Assembly: GCF_040026395.1 (NCBI RefSeq)
Contig: NZ_CP157278.1
Span: 1,240,001 to 1,304,000, forward strand
Origin: Pedobacter lusitanus
GTDB taxonomy: Bacteria > Bacteroidota > Bacteroidia > Sphingobacteriales > Sphingobacteriaceae
Direction of reading: 5' to 3'
Length of the DNA: 64,000 bases
Shown: one piece after another, positions 27,421 through 36,562 of the stretch
Numbering within the stretch: position 1 is the stretch's first letter
Layout: every line of letters starts with the position of its first letter
Position numbers and translations under genes: made by a program
Notes under the pieces: generated by a model
Told to the model about the DNA's origin: nothing
The model's input: the letters and a program-made list of their open reading frames with translations, nothing else
Databases searched by the model: none

Positions 27421-28557
27421 TTAATTAGCTTGTTCCGTATTAATAACCAGCACACAGGAATTTAAATCCAGTCCAATAGCTGAACGCATCTGCTCATGAT
27501 GTATTGCTTTAACTAATCCGGTCAGGCCTGCACTACCGCTTTCGCTTGATTTGATAACAGGATCATTTCCCAATGGTTTGCCCAGCAATGCCAGGGCCTC
27601 TTTATTTTCACTTTCATTAATCTTCATAAAACTATCACCAGTCCTGGTTAGAATACGCCAGGCCGCCAGTGAGGGCTGAAGACAATCCAGCATTGACATC
27701 GCGGTTGGCAGACCATGCCTGATCTTTTTCAATTCTCCTGCTTCGATGCTATCATAGATACAGGCAGCACCAACAGGTTCAACAATAACAATATAAGGAC
27801 AGTTTTTTCCATAGCGAATTCGTAACTGAGCTGCAAGTGCTCCGGCAAGTCCACCGACCCCTGCCTGAATAAATATGTGCGTTGGTACCTGCACTGACTG
27901 CTCCAACGCTTCCTTTAAAATGAGGAGATAACCCTGCATTACCCAGGAAGTAACTTCGTCGTTCTCAATAAACGAAATATCGGATATTAAAAACCAGTCG
28001 TTTTTTTTAGCATCAGCGTTAATTGCCACAAGAGTCTGATCATAACTTCCCGGGAATTTTCTGACCAGTGCACCATACTTCGTTATCGCCTCAACATATT
28101 CACTTTTAGTCTGCTCAGGAAGATAGATATATACTGTAGCTCCGAGCATCTGGACTGCCGCTGCAACTCCCCGGCCGTGATTTCCTGCAGAGGCAGCGCA
28201 AAATGCCATCTTACTGGCGACAGACCTGACTTCAGGATCGGCTATATCCTGGATCCGGACTTCCCGGCCAAGTATTACGCTTGCTTCTTTTAAAAATTTA
28301 CGCATAACAGCGTGGTACCCACCAAGTCCCTTGAAACTACCTATCCCTAAACGGGCCCCTTCATCTTTGACCAGGAGCCGGCCTATTTGCAGTTTTTCTG
28401 CCAGACCACTCAATGAAATTAACGGCGTAACATTGTAATGGTCATGATGTGATAAAAATACAACCGCATCTTCCTCTGCCTTTTGACCAAATAATTTTTC
28501 ATCAGCAAGATCTATTTCTGTACGGTAATGTTCGTGTTTATTGTGTATTAACATCAT
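27421..28557 (-). CDS. 2,3-diaminopropionate ammonia-lyase-like PLP enzyme
   Basis: 378 residues of the fold-type II PLP family. The PLP lysine is Lys76 in LGIGSFKGLGGYHA, the phosphate or substrate loop is SAGNHGRGVA, and a Gly-rich loop is AGVGGLAGALAAQ. The overall order and the ESGSAGLTGL segment match YgeX/DpaL, which breaks 2,3-diaminopropionate into pyruvate and ammonia. A threonine-dehydratase-like role is the alternative. It is divergent from an Lrp-family gene across 109 bases, which probably controls it. Confidence 0.85.
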   Translation of the reverse strand: MMLIHNKHEHYRTEIDLADEKLFGQKAEEDAVVFLSHHDHYNVTPLISLSGLAEKLQIGRLLVKDEGARLGIGSFKGLGGYHAVMRKFLKEASVILGREVRIQDIADPEVRSVASKMAFCAASAGNHGRGVAAAVQMLGATVYIYLPEQTKSEYVEAITKYGALVRKFPGSYDQTLVAINADAKKNDWFLISDISFIENDEVTSWVMQGYLLILKEALEQSVQVPTHIFIQAGVGGLAGALAAQLRIRYGKNCPYIVIVEPVGAACIYDSIEAGELKKIRHGLPTAMSMLDCLQPSLAAWRILTRTGDSFMKINESENKEALALLGKPLGNDPVIKSSESGSAGLTGLVKAIHHEQMRSAIGLDLNSCVLVINTEQAN

Positions 28558-28666
28558 TCTCTTATTTCATCTTATAAATTACTGACGCAAAAATATTACG
28601 CTTTACACGAATTATTTACTGTATTTTTAGTGGTAAATTGCAATTTTTCCTCGATTTTAGTCCTAT

Positions 28667-29158
28667 ATGCGTTTAAAAAGTTCATTATCACAATTCAATC
28701 CAGACGATCTGGATCTCAAAATCCTTGAAATACTTCAGTCTGACAATTCAACTCCGCAGCGTATAATCGGTGAAGCCGTAAATCTTTCAGCAGCAGCCGT
28801 TCAGCGCCGTATTAAGCGGATGGAAGAAGCCGGTACTATTCAGTTCAACATTGCTGCAGTCAATCCACTCAAGGTTGGCCGTTTAATTACACTGATTGTT
28901 GAAATCAGTATGGAAAGTGAGAAATTACAACAGGTTGACTCCATGAAAAAAAGATTCAGTGAGCAACCAGAGATACAGCAATGTTATTATGTCACCGGAG
29001 GAGCTGATTTTGTCTTAATACTCACCGTAAAAGATATGTCTGATTACGAATCCTTTACAAGGCGGGTCTTTTTCAGCGATCCGAATATTAAAAAATTCAA
29101 AACCTTAGTGACCATAGATCGCGTTAAAGTTGGTCTCTCCGTCCCATTAAATATTTAA
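28667..29158 (+). CDS. Lrp/AsnC-family regulator
   Basis: 163 residues: N-terminal helix-turn-helix (LDLKILEILQSDNSTPQRIIGEAVNLSAAAVQRRIKRMEEAG) and C-terminal RAM ligand domain (CYYVTGGADFVLILTVKDMSDYESF). Lrp proteins sense amino acids. Divergent placement points to the ammonia-lyase gene as target. At its 3' end it meets the NRPS gene tail to tail, and the two stop codons overlap by 4 bases with no terminator between them. Confidence 0.92.
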   Translation: MRLKSSLSQFNPDDLDLKILEILQSDNSTPQRIIGEAVNLSAAAVQRRIKRMEEAGTIQFNIAAVNPLKVGRLITLIVEISMESEKLQQVDSMKKRFSEQPEIQQCYYVTGGADFVLILTVKDMSDYESFTRRVFFSDPNIKKFKTLVTIDRVKVGLSVPLNI

Positions 29159-32100
29159 TCATCTATTTCCTTTAACCAAATACCACAAAATGGCGGTTTA
29201 ACTATCGACAGGTGATCTCCCTTTGCATAGCAAACATCAACTTTATTAAAATACGGACTCCATGAATCAGGATTTAGCCATTTTTTACTCTTCTCGGCAA
29301 TGATCAATTTCAAAGTGTATGGTAATCTGCCATAAGGATAGGCGTATTTTACAGATAAAGCAGCTTTCACAACTTTCCAGCATTTAGCAAAAATCAGTGC
29401 TTCCTGATGAAACCCCTTTTCGGCAATTAACCGTTCAATGCGATTTTCCAATGTTGATTCTGGTTCTTCTCTTAAAATTTCCTGAATCTTTTGAAGAATC
29501 TCCTTTCGTTCGTTTATATCTGCTTCCTGAAACAGTGTGTTACAAAAAAGTATAACCTCGTCTATAGGTAATCCATTAATATCAGTCAATATACCACTAT
29601 CAATCATGACTATTTCTGTAACAGAGATCTCATCTGATTCCAGCTTTTTGAGCATTTCATAAAGAATTGTCCCCCCGTAGCTATGGGCGAAAAATTTTAC
29701 AGGCCCGGCTTTAACAATTTGCTTAACCAGTGCAACATGATGTTCTGCCATCTCTCTGATACCTTGACAGGGTGATTCACCATGATGGCCCGGCATTTCT
29801 AGACCATAGACCGGTCCTGTTCCATACAGACTTTTAGCCAGCCCATAATAGCCGTCACAAAGTCCAGGCAAACCCGGAATAACAAAAATTGGGATGTTAT
29901 CTGAATCTTTAACCGGTTCACGCAGAGAAATCAGATTTCCTGCAGGAATATTCTTCTGCTCACTACAATCCATCCCTTTATCCGGACTATTCCGGGTATC
30001 TTTATGATTGCTTCTCCCTGCACTTTCTATAGTGGCTGATAACTCCCGGATATTCCCTGCCTTTAGAAAAGTACCAAGCGACAAAGCTGCTTTCCAGGTT
30101 TTATTAATTCGCAGCAGCATTCTGATCGCTGCCAGAGAATGTCCTCCCAGGTCAAAAAAGTTATCCAGAACACCTATATTTCCTATAACCAGCTCTTCTT
30201 CCCAGATTTTCACCATAGACCTCTCTGCTGCTGTGCCGGGCGCGACATAATTCTTTCGTACAATAGAGTTTACAGCTAGTTCAGCAAGGGCTTTGCGATC
30301 AGCTTTACCGTTGGGCGTAAGCGGTATATTGTCCAGTTTTGTGAAAGTTGCCGGAACCATATATGCCGGTATCTTTTTTAACAGATGGATACGAAGTTCG
30401 ACCGGATCATATTCCATTTCAGAGAGATAAAAAGCGATCAGTATGTTTTCCCCGGATATATTTTTCGTGGTTACTACCGTTTTCTTTATCCCCGGATATT
30501 CAGCTAATACATTTTCTACTTCACCTGATTCCACTCTGTATCCCCGAATTTTGACCTGATCATCCATACGGCTGATGAATTGTAGATTTCCATCTTCCAG
30601 CCAGCGTCCCTGATCACCTGTACGATAGATTTTACCTTTACCATATGGATTAATAAAGAATTTTTCAGCATTAAGTTCATCTCTGTTAAGATAACCCCTG
30701 GTAAGTCCCGCCCCGGCTATATAAAGCTCTCCTTTTACACCAACAGGCAGGAGTTCTCTGTTTTTACCCAGCACATATACCTGCGTATTTGCGATGGGTT
30801 TACCGATCACGGGTTGTCCGCATTCCCGGATTTCAGCAATGGCTGCATTAACCGTGTATTCTGTAGGTCCATAGGCATTAAATGTTTGTACACCTTCCAA
30901 TGCCTGCAACTTGCTCCACGTCTTGTCAGACATAGCCTCCCCTCCCACTGAAATCAGCCTGATCTGAGCGAACAGAGCCGTCTGCTGTTCATCATCCAGT
31001 GTTTCTATAACAGGATAAAACAAAGGAGGAATATTGAGGATAGTGATATTTTTACTGAGAATCAACTGATAAAAGTTATCAGGATTTATATCGCGTTCAG
31101 CTCTGATTACAACACCGGCACCAGCAATCAGATAAGGAAAAATCTCTTCAACAGACATGTCAAAACTCAAAGCAGCAAACTGAAGAATTCTGTCTGAAGG
31201 AACAATTTTAAACTGTTGCATCAGGTGAATTGAAAGGTTGACCAGCGAATGATGTTCAATCATCACCCCCTTGGGCCTGCCTGTACTTCCGGAAGTATAA
31301 ATAACATAAGCAAGATGAGCTGGAAGTACCATTTTTTTCAGGACTGAACCTGGGGCGGGCGGAGTTTTTAGTATCTGGTTTATCGTCCATAAAACACAGG
31401 TTTCGCCTACTGCCGGTATTAACCTGTTCATCAACTGTTCCTGTGTAAGAAGTATGTTTATTGCTGCATCTCTTAACAGGAAACGGACTCTATCTTCTTC
31501 ATAAAGCGGATCTATAAAAAGATAGGCCCCACCAGCTTTTAATATCCCTAGTATGGCGATGACTGCATCAGACGAGCGTTCCATAGACAACGCAACCAGG
31601 ACATCCGGCTTAACACCATGGTTTTGCAAAAAACGGGCAATATGTGTGCTCTGCTCTTCTAAAGACTGATAAGTCATGGTTTTCCCGGACTCACTGTCAA
31701 TTAAGGCAACCTGATCCGGAAAACGTCGTGCCTGTGCTTCAATCATGTCATGAATACAGAGATCAGGTATAGCTGTATGGTGAAACTTACCGGTCAGCAA
31801 ATGCTTTTCTGCATATTCCAATATATCATAATCTTTAATCTTAGCCTGAGGCATTTTTACAACATCGTCTATCAACTTATTCAGATAACCCAGATGCCGC
31901 TGAATGGTCTTTTCCTGAAACAGACTTTGCTGATACTTGATCTGTATTTCTATTGAACTCCTGAAATCATATACTTCCAGCGTATAATGATCTTCCGTTT
32001 CCTGATAAACCTCAAAAAAAGGCTGAATACCATTTTGAAAGTCTTTGTTTTCCAGGATTTCATCAAATATATTCTGGTAAGTATAAGATACCGGTAAAGG

Positions 32101-35088
32101 AGATTCTATGCTGCTATTTATTTTGATACCTAAGCTGGAAGTGAGTTGAGTAAAAGGATAAAATGCATGACTAAGTCCCTGATTAAAGTTATCACGAACC
32201 TCCTTTAATAAAGCGTCAAAACTTTTTTCTTCCGCAACCTGATTACGGCTAACCATCAGATTAATATAACATCCTATACTTTGTTCGTGGGTCTGCTTTG
32301 GCCTGCCGCCTACCGGGGTACTAACCAGGATATCTTCATCTCCGGTAATTTTATACAACAGTACATTAAATACGGCCAGTATAAGCGTAGAAATATTTAC
32401 CTGTAATTCTCTGGCTGTATCCTTCAGCTTTGCCAGCCGCTCTCCTTTCAGTATGATTTTTTCACAGCCTACACCAGTTACCTCCAATTGGTTTCTGAAG
32501 TCGTAAGGAAGAGAAGAAGGCTGACCTATTCCGGCCAGTTTTTCCTTCCACCAGGCCAGATCTTCTATAGCCTGGTTACTGTTCAGATAGATGCGTTCCC
32601 AGTTTACAAAATCAAAAAAAGCGTAATCAGGCAATTCTGTGAAATGTATATTGCCTTCACAAAGCAGACGATAGTTCTCCCAGAAAACCTGCATAAACAG
32701 GATTCCCGAAAATCCATCAATTATGATATGGTGAATAATAAAATAAAGATAAGTAATACCGGAATTCTCCTCTGTGAGCAGGTACCATTTGATCAATGGC
32801 TCAGATTTCAGTTCAAATGGTTGTCTGAGCAGGGAAAACATGAGCTCCGTAATTACTTGTCCCGGTTTCAAAACTATTTCTACCGGAGCCTTAGCAATCT
32901 GTTCTGCTGATGAAAACTGATGAACCAGTTCATCTGTAGCATGATGCTGAACCAGATTGGCAGTTAAGATGGGATACTTTTGCAATACCAACTTAAAAGC
33001 GAGGGGAAGCAAATCCAGATCTAAAGACTTTTCAATCTTAAATGCTATCGGGACATTGAATCCACCCGAAGCAGGATTACTTTCCTGTATATACCATAAA
33101 CCTTTCTGCACTTCTGAAATAGGATACCCCTGTAATGTCTTATCCAGGAAACTATTCCCTGAGAATGAACTTTCATTTCTCCTGTCCCTGAGTTCATATT
33201 TTTTTCCTACCAGCTCAAAAAAGTCCTGAAAACTCTCCAGTGACAGGGCTTCTCCCAATTTAATAGTTATACCCAGACTTTGATTGATCCTGCGAATCAG
33301 CCGGACTGTTTTGATAGAATCAAAGCCATAATATACCGGGGAGCGCGACCGGTCAATTGTCTCCAGGTTCAAATGAAAAATAGTAAGTATATGCTGACGC
33401 AATATATCTTCGACTACAGCATCAAGAGGTTTATTATATGCACTAACCTGGAGTGGAATATCATCACCGTTAACCGGTAATTCCTGCTTCCGCGTAAAAT
33501 TATCCGGTATATATTGTTCCAGGATAATATGCGCATTGACACCACCTATAGCAAAACTATTCAGGGCAGCTCTTCGTGGAAACTGAGCTGCCTTCCAATC
33601 TGCTGCTGACTGGTCGATAATCAGGGAATGACCATCAGGCAATTCCTGATTCAGAGTTGTTAAACCTGCATTACCAGGAATTATGCCTTGTTCCATTGCC
33701 TGAATAACTTTCAATAGAGAACCTGCGCCAGCCGCAACTTCAGGATGACCTATACTTGGCTTTACACTGCTAACTCTCCATTTTTTGTCTTTCAGTTTTG
33801 AAAAGGAACGGTACACCTGATCAATTGCACCAAGCTCCAGCGCGTCTGCTAATGGATTAGCAATACCATGGGCTTCTACATAATCAATCGTATCTACATG
33901 GATACCAGAATCCTGTATACATTTTTGCATAGCGACCTTCATTCCCTTCACATGTGGTGCTTCTATTGAAAAACCACTGCCTCCATGATGAACTGCAGTT
34001 CCCCTGATCAAAGCCAGTATTTTATTTCCATCTCTTCTTGCAAGTGCCAGTGGTTTAAGGATAAACAGACCGACACCTTCTGTACGGACAAAACCATCTG
34101 CATCCTGACAAAAGCTTTTGGTTTGGTTTTCCGGACTTAACAAGTCATCATATAATCCACTTGCAGCTGCCCTTTTAAAAGTCTTCTCATCAATAAGATT
34201 TATGCCTCCTACTATTGCGTGGGTAATTTCTGCCAGCCTGATACTCTGCACAGCTCTGTGCAGTGCAACATATACACTCGTACAAAAAGTATTTACCTGT
34301 TCGCTTGGTCCCTGAAAGTTCAGGCGAAAAGAAAGTGCATTGGACAATGTTATCTGATAAGGCTTTACAGGAAAATCGTCAGAACGGTCTACAGCGGAAG
34401 CTATAAATATGCCGGTCATCTGAGCAGATAATTCTTTCAGGCTTATCGCATGATCATTCATTGCTCTGGCCAGCACTTTATATAACAACCGCAGCGATCT
34501 TTCCATAGTATAATACTCCAGGGAGCTTATCCCCAGATGATCGAGCAAGGTATCCCATTCAGGATCAGCTATCTCCCCATAAGTGAGTTTGATATCCTTA
34601 TCTTTAGGAGGAAATTCTGCAATTTTACCTGAACAAACCCGTTCCCATAAGGCGTCGCTATCCGTTATGCCTGAGAAAGTACCTTCCATTGCAACAATAG
34701 CAATGGTATGCTGATCTTCCTGAGCAACAATCTCAGTTGCAGAATTTACCGGAGTGTTTACCTGTACCTGATCTCTGATCTCTTCCTTCTGCCCCATTTC
34801 AATTAACAGATAATCAACCAGTACATCCAGAGAGGGGTAATCAAATAAAAGCGTAGTGCGAAAAGAACAGGCTAACAAATCTTCCAGCTTTATCTTGAAT
34901 GCAACAGCTTCAGTAGAACTGGTACCCAGAGCAATAAAATCCTGATCTAAAGCAACGTCCTCCACTGAGTCCAGTTCCAGAAACTCTACCAGTAAATTCC
35001 GGATAATATCAGTTAGTAACTGTCGCCTTCTATCTGCAGATTCGCCTTTGATCAGCTCTGCTACTGATTTTGAATTTTGTGACTTCAT
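29155..35088 (-). CDS. Hybrid PKS/NRPS, ACP-KS-ACP-C-A-PCP-TE
   Basis: 1977 residues. Order: ACP (about 25-98, phosphopantetheine Ser58 in ALGTSS), ketosynthase (about 125-525; Cys269, His407 and His448 form the triad, in variant contexts VNTFCTS, EAHGIAN and IGHPE), second ACP (Ser591 in YGFDS), condensation (about 652-1090; HHIIIDG at 786-792), adenylation (about 1105-1600; YTSGSTGRPKG, Lys1595), PCP (Ser1651 in LGGHSL) and thioesterase (Ser1803 in AHSYGG, Asp1830, His1959). The adenylation pocket, aligned by eye to GrsA, reads D-M-E-N-I-V-A-V-N-K; Glu at the third place suggests a basic amino acid such as ornithine or lysine. There is no acyltransferase and no reductase. It is the last gene of the operon, 9 bases after the FcoT-like gene. 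Confidence 0.95.
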   Translation of the reverse strand: MKSQNSKSVAELIKGESADRRRQLLTDIIRNLLVEFLELDSVEDVALDQDFIALGTSSTEAVAFKIKLEDLLACSFRTTLLFDYPSLDVLVDYLLIEMGQKEEIRDQVQVNTPVNSATEIVAQEDQHTIAIVAMEGTFSGITDSDALWERVCSGKIAEFPPKDKDIKLTYGEIADPEWDTLLDHLGISSLEYYTMERSLRLLYKVLARAMNDHAISLKELSAQMTGIFIASAVDRSDDFPVKPYQITLSNALSFRLNFQGPSEQVNTFCTSVYVALHRAVQSIRLAEITHAIVGGINLIDEKTFKRAAASGLYDDLLSPENQTKSFCQDADGFVRTEGVGLFILKPLALARRDGNKILALIRGTAVHHGGSGFSIEAPHVKGMKVAMQKCIQDSGIHVDTIDYVEAHGIANPLADALELGAIDQVYRSFSKLKDKKWRVSSVKPSIGHPEVAAGAGSLLKVIQAMEQGIIPGNAGLTTLNQELPDGHSLIIDQSAADWKAAQFPRRAALNSFAIGGVNAHIILEQYIPDNFTRKQELPVNGDDIPLQVSAYNKPLDAVVEDILRQHILTIFHLNLETIDRSRSPVYYGFDSIKTVRLIRRINQSLGITIKLGEALSLESFQDFFELVGKKYELRDRRNESSFSGNSFLDKTLQGYPISEVQKGLWYIQESNPASGGFNVPIAFKIEKSLDLDLLPLAFKLVLQKYPILTANLVQHHATDELVHQFSSAEQIAKAPVEIVLKPGQVITELMFSLLRQPFELKSEPLIKWYLLTEENSGITYLYFIIHHIIIDGFSGILFMQVFWENYRLLCEGNIHFTELPDYAFFDFVNWERIYLNSNQAIEDLAWWKEKLAGIGQPSSLPYDFRNQLEVTGVGCEKIILKGERLAKLKDTARELQVNISTLILAVFNVLLYKITGDEDILVSTPVGGRPKQTHEQSIGCYINLMVSRNQVAEEKSFDALLKEVRDNFNQGLSHAFYPFTQLTSSLGIKINSSIESPLPVSYTYQNIFDEILENKDFQNGIQPFFEVYQETEDHYTLEVYDFRSSIEIQIKYQQSLFQEKTIQRHLGYLNKLIDDVVKMPQAKIKDYDILEYAEKHLLTGKFHHTAIPDLCIHDMIEAQARRFPDQVALIDSESGKTMTYQSLEEQSTHIARFLQNHGVKPDVLVALSMERSSDAVIAILGILKAGGAYLFIDPLYEEDRVRFLLRDAAINILLTQEQLMNRLIPAVGETCVLWTINQILKTPPAPGSVLKKMVLPAHLAYVIYTSGSTGRPKGVMIEHHSLVNLSIHLMQQFKIVPSDRILQFAALSFDMSVEEIFPYLIAGAGVVIRAERDINPDNFYQLILSKNITILNIPPLFYPVIETLDDEQQTALFAQIRLISVGGEAMSDKTWSKLQALEGVQTFNAYGPTEYTVNAAIAEIRECGQPVIGKPIANTQVYVLGKNRELLPVGVKGELYIAGAGLTRGYLNRDELNAEKFFINPYGKGKIYRTGDQGRWLEDGNLQFISRMDDQVKIRGYRVESGEVENVLAEYPGIKKTVVTTKNISGENILIAFYLSEMEYDPVELRIHLLKKIPAYMVPATFTKLDNIPLTPNGKADRKALAELAVNSIVRKNYVAPGTAAERSMVKIWEEELVIGNIGVLDNFFDLGGHSLAAIRMLLRINKTWKAALSLGTFLKAGNIRELSATIESAGRSNHKDTRNSPDKGMDCSEQKNIPAGNLISLREPVKDSDNIPIFVIPGLPGLCDGYYGLAKSLYGTGPVYGLEMPGHHGESPCQGIREMAEHHVALVKQIVKAGPVKFFAHSYGGTILYEMLKKLESDEISVTEIVMIDSGILTDINGLPIDEVILFCNTLFQEADINERKEILQKIQEILREEPESTLENRIERLIAEKGFHQEALIFAKCWKVVKAALSVKYAYPYGRLPYTLKLIIAEKSKKWLNPDSWSPYFNKVDVCYAKGDHLSIVKPPFCGIWLKEIDD

Positions 35089-35097
35089 AGGGTTGAA

Positions 35098-35655
35098 TCA
35101 GCTTTTTTCTTTTGCGGGTAATATGCCCAATACGACCTCACCTTTAGAAGATCCTCCATATATATCCTGGAAATTACAATAGGTATAGAGAAATGTACAT
35201 TGCGTAGTTTTCTTAACGGCTGTAATACCCCAGGTACCGGAAAAATCCTTAGCATTGATCAGCTGACTGAAAGAGGAACTGATCTTTACAATCAGTACAT
35301 GACTAAGCTGTTTATGGAAAAAGGTTTCTTCTGTATAATCTGCCAGCTCCGGTATCAGTTGATTCTTAATACAGTGCCCCAGAAATACATAACCAAGCTG
35401 GTTATAGCAAATATTGTATTCTACTGCATTAAAATGGCCCGTATCATCAATATAACAGGATTCTGCTATAGCAAACTGTCCATTTATCTTCAATCCCTGA
35501 ACTTTTTTGCCAGGTTCAACATGAAAAACAGCTTGTTTAAGATAGCTGGCATGATCCCTGTAAGGATTTAAAATGCTATGAATAAAGTCCGGATCTATAA
35601 TTACAGATCCGGACTCCATATTTGATGGATGTCTTTCAGTTTTCATGATTTTCAT
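35098..35655 (-). CDS. FcoT/ScoD-like hot-dog thioesterase (isonitrile pathway)
   Basis: 185 residues from ATG 35655, overlapping the oxygenase gene by 20 bases; a second ATG at 35646 would cut this to 11. Its length, VEYNICYNQLGYVFLGHCI helix region and FSGTWGITAVKKTTQCTFLYTYC strands look like the FcoT family (Rv0098 of M. tuberculosis, ScoD of Streptomyces). In the isonitrile pathway ScoD adds glycine to an unsaturated acyl-ACP and releases the 3-(carboxymethylamino) acid. The assignment rests on recognition of the family plus the flanking ligase, TauD and NRPS genes. A perfect 11-bp inverted repeat lies in codons about 14-24. Confidence 0.72.
   Translation of the reverse strand: MKIMKTERHPSNMESGSVIIDPDFIHSILNPYRDHASYLKQAVFHVEPGKKVQGLKINGQFAIAESCYIDDTGHFNAVEYNICYNQLGYVFLGHCIKNQLIPELADYTEETFFHKQLSHVLIVKISSSFSQLINAKDFSGTWGITAVKKTTQCTFLYTYCNFQDIYGGSSKGEVVLGILPAKEKS
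35586..35615. repeat. Perfect 11-bp inverted repeat in the start of the FcoT-like gene
   Basis: Arms AGTCCGGATCT (35586-35596) and AGATCCGGACT (35605-35615) surround 8 bases. It encodes residues around SGSVIIDPDF. A stable mRNA hairpin so near the start codon could affect translation between the coupled genes; chance is also possible. Confidence 0.75.
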
Positions 35656-36538
35656 TCTTTATTCCGATATAAAATGGATATGCATCATAAATTCCAATAC
35701 GATAACTTTTGCTTTTTTCTCCGGGAGGCAGCTGAGAAGATTTATGGAGTAAAAAGCGGTTATCCCAAATGATGATATCGCCCTTATCCCAGGAATGCAT
35801 ATGTACATGTTCTTCTCTTTCGGTAAAATCAAATAAAGCCCGCATGGCTTTTTGATTTTCCTCATAGGTCAGACCTTCAATTCCCATAGTGAACCCACTG
35901 CTCATATAGAGAGCTTTTTCTTTGGTAACAGGATGTGTTATCACAGCAGGATGTTTTACCGGCGGAACGATTTCATTCATATAATCTATTAGCTGCTGCA
36001 ATGATTTGTCAACATCCGAAGGCTGAACTTTGTACCGGTTATTTCCTCCATGAATCATAGTCGATCCGTCTACAAGTATTTTAAGTTCATCTGGTAAAGC
36101 ACGGTATACCTTGGCCATATCTATATAATAAGTTGCCCTGACGGATTGAGGGATAACCACCGGAGATATCGAAGTCAGCGATAATGGCTGCTGCTGAAAC
36201 TGGCAGTCTGTATGCCAGTAATGTCCCGTACCGGCAACACCTACTTTTTTACCTTCCTCATTGACATTGGAAGAAACAAAGATCTCCGGAAAGTCAGGGT
36301 GATGATAATTATCCTGAAAATAAACCTGTGGTGTACCCAGTTTCCTGGTAAAATCTACATATTCTGCCGGAGTTAATTCCTGATTGCGGATAACAATTAG
36401 TTTATTCCGATAAATGGCAGCTCTGATTTCCTCCAGTTCAGCAGATTCAGGAGTTAAACTCCGAAGATCAAGACCTGAAATCTCACCTCCTATTTCGCCA
36501 TTTTTAGCATCTCTTATTTCGAATATTTCTGTTTTCAT
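35636..36538 (-). CDS. TauD-family Fe(II) oxygenase, ScoE/isonitrile-synthase-like
   Basis: 300 residues of the TauD/TfdA fold. Iron ligands are His109, Asp111 (HYWHTDCQFQQQP) and His265 (WDNRFLLHKS); Arg280, 15 residues on, should bind 2-oxoglutarate. Tyr73, Tyr78 and Lys170 fall at spacings that, from memory, match substrate-binding Tyr and Lys residues of ScoE, which turns the N-carboxymethyl amine of its substrate into an isonitrile by oxidative decarboxylation. By itself the family could also be a taurine or 2,4-D-type dioxygenase; the flanking ligase, FcoT-like thioesterase and NRPS favour the isonitrile role. It lies 24 bases after the ligase gene. Confidence 0.8.
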   Translation of the reverse strand: MKTEIFEIRDAKNGEIGGEISGLDLRSLTPESAELEEIRAAIYRNKLIVIRNQELTPAEYVDFTRKLGTPQVYFQDNYHHPDFPEIFVSSNVNEEGKKVGVAGTGHYWHTDCQFQQQPLSLTSISPVVIPQSVRATYYIDMAKVYRALPDELKILVDGSTMIHGGNNRYKVQPSDVDKSLQQLIDYMNEIVPPVKHPAVITHPVTKEKALYMSSGFTMGIEGLTYEENQKAMRALFDFTEREEHVHMHSWDKGDIIIWDNRFLLHKSSQLPPGEKSKSYRIGIYDAYPFYIGIKNENHEN

Positions 36539-36562
36539 GATTATTTTTTTTTATTGTAAATA

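Noticed and set aside
29155..35088. Siderophore synthetase of the iron-chelating (catechol or hydroxamate) type
   Set aside because: No isochorismate, 2,3-dihydroxybenzoate or hydroxylase genes nearby, whereas the FcoT-like and TauD genes fit the isonitrile set.
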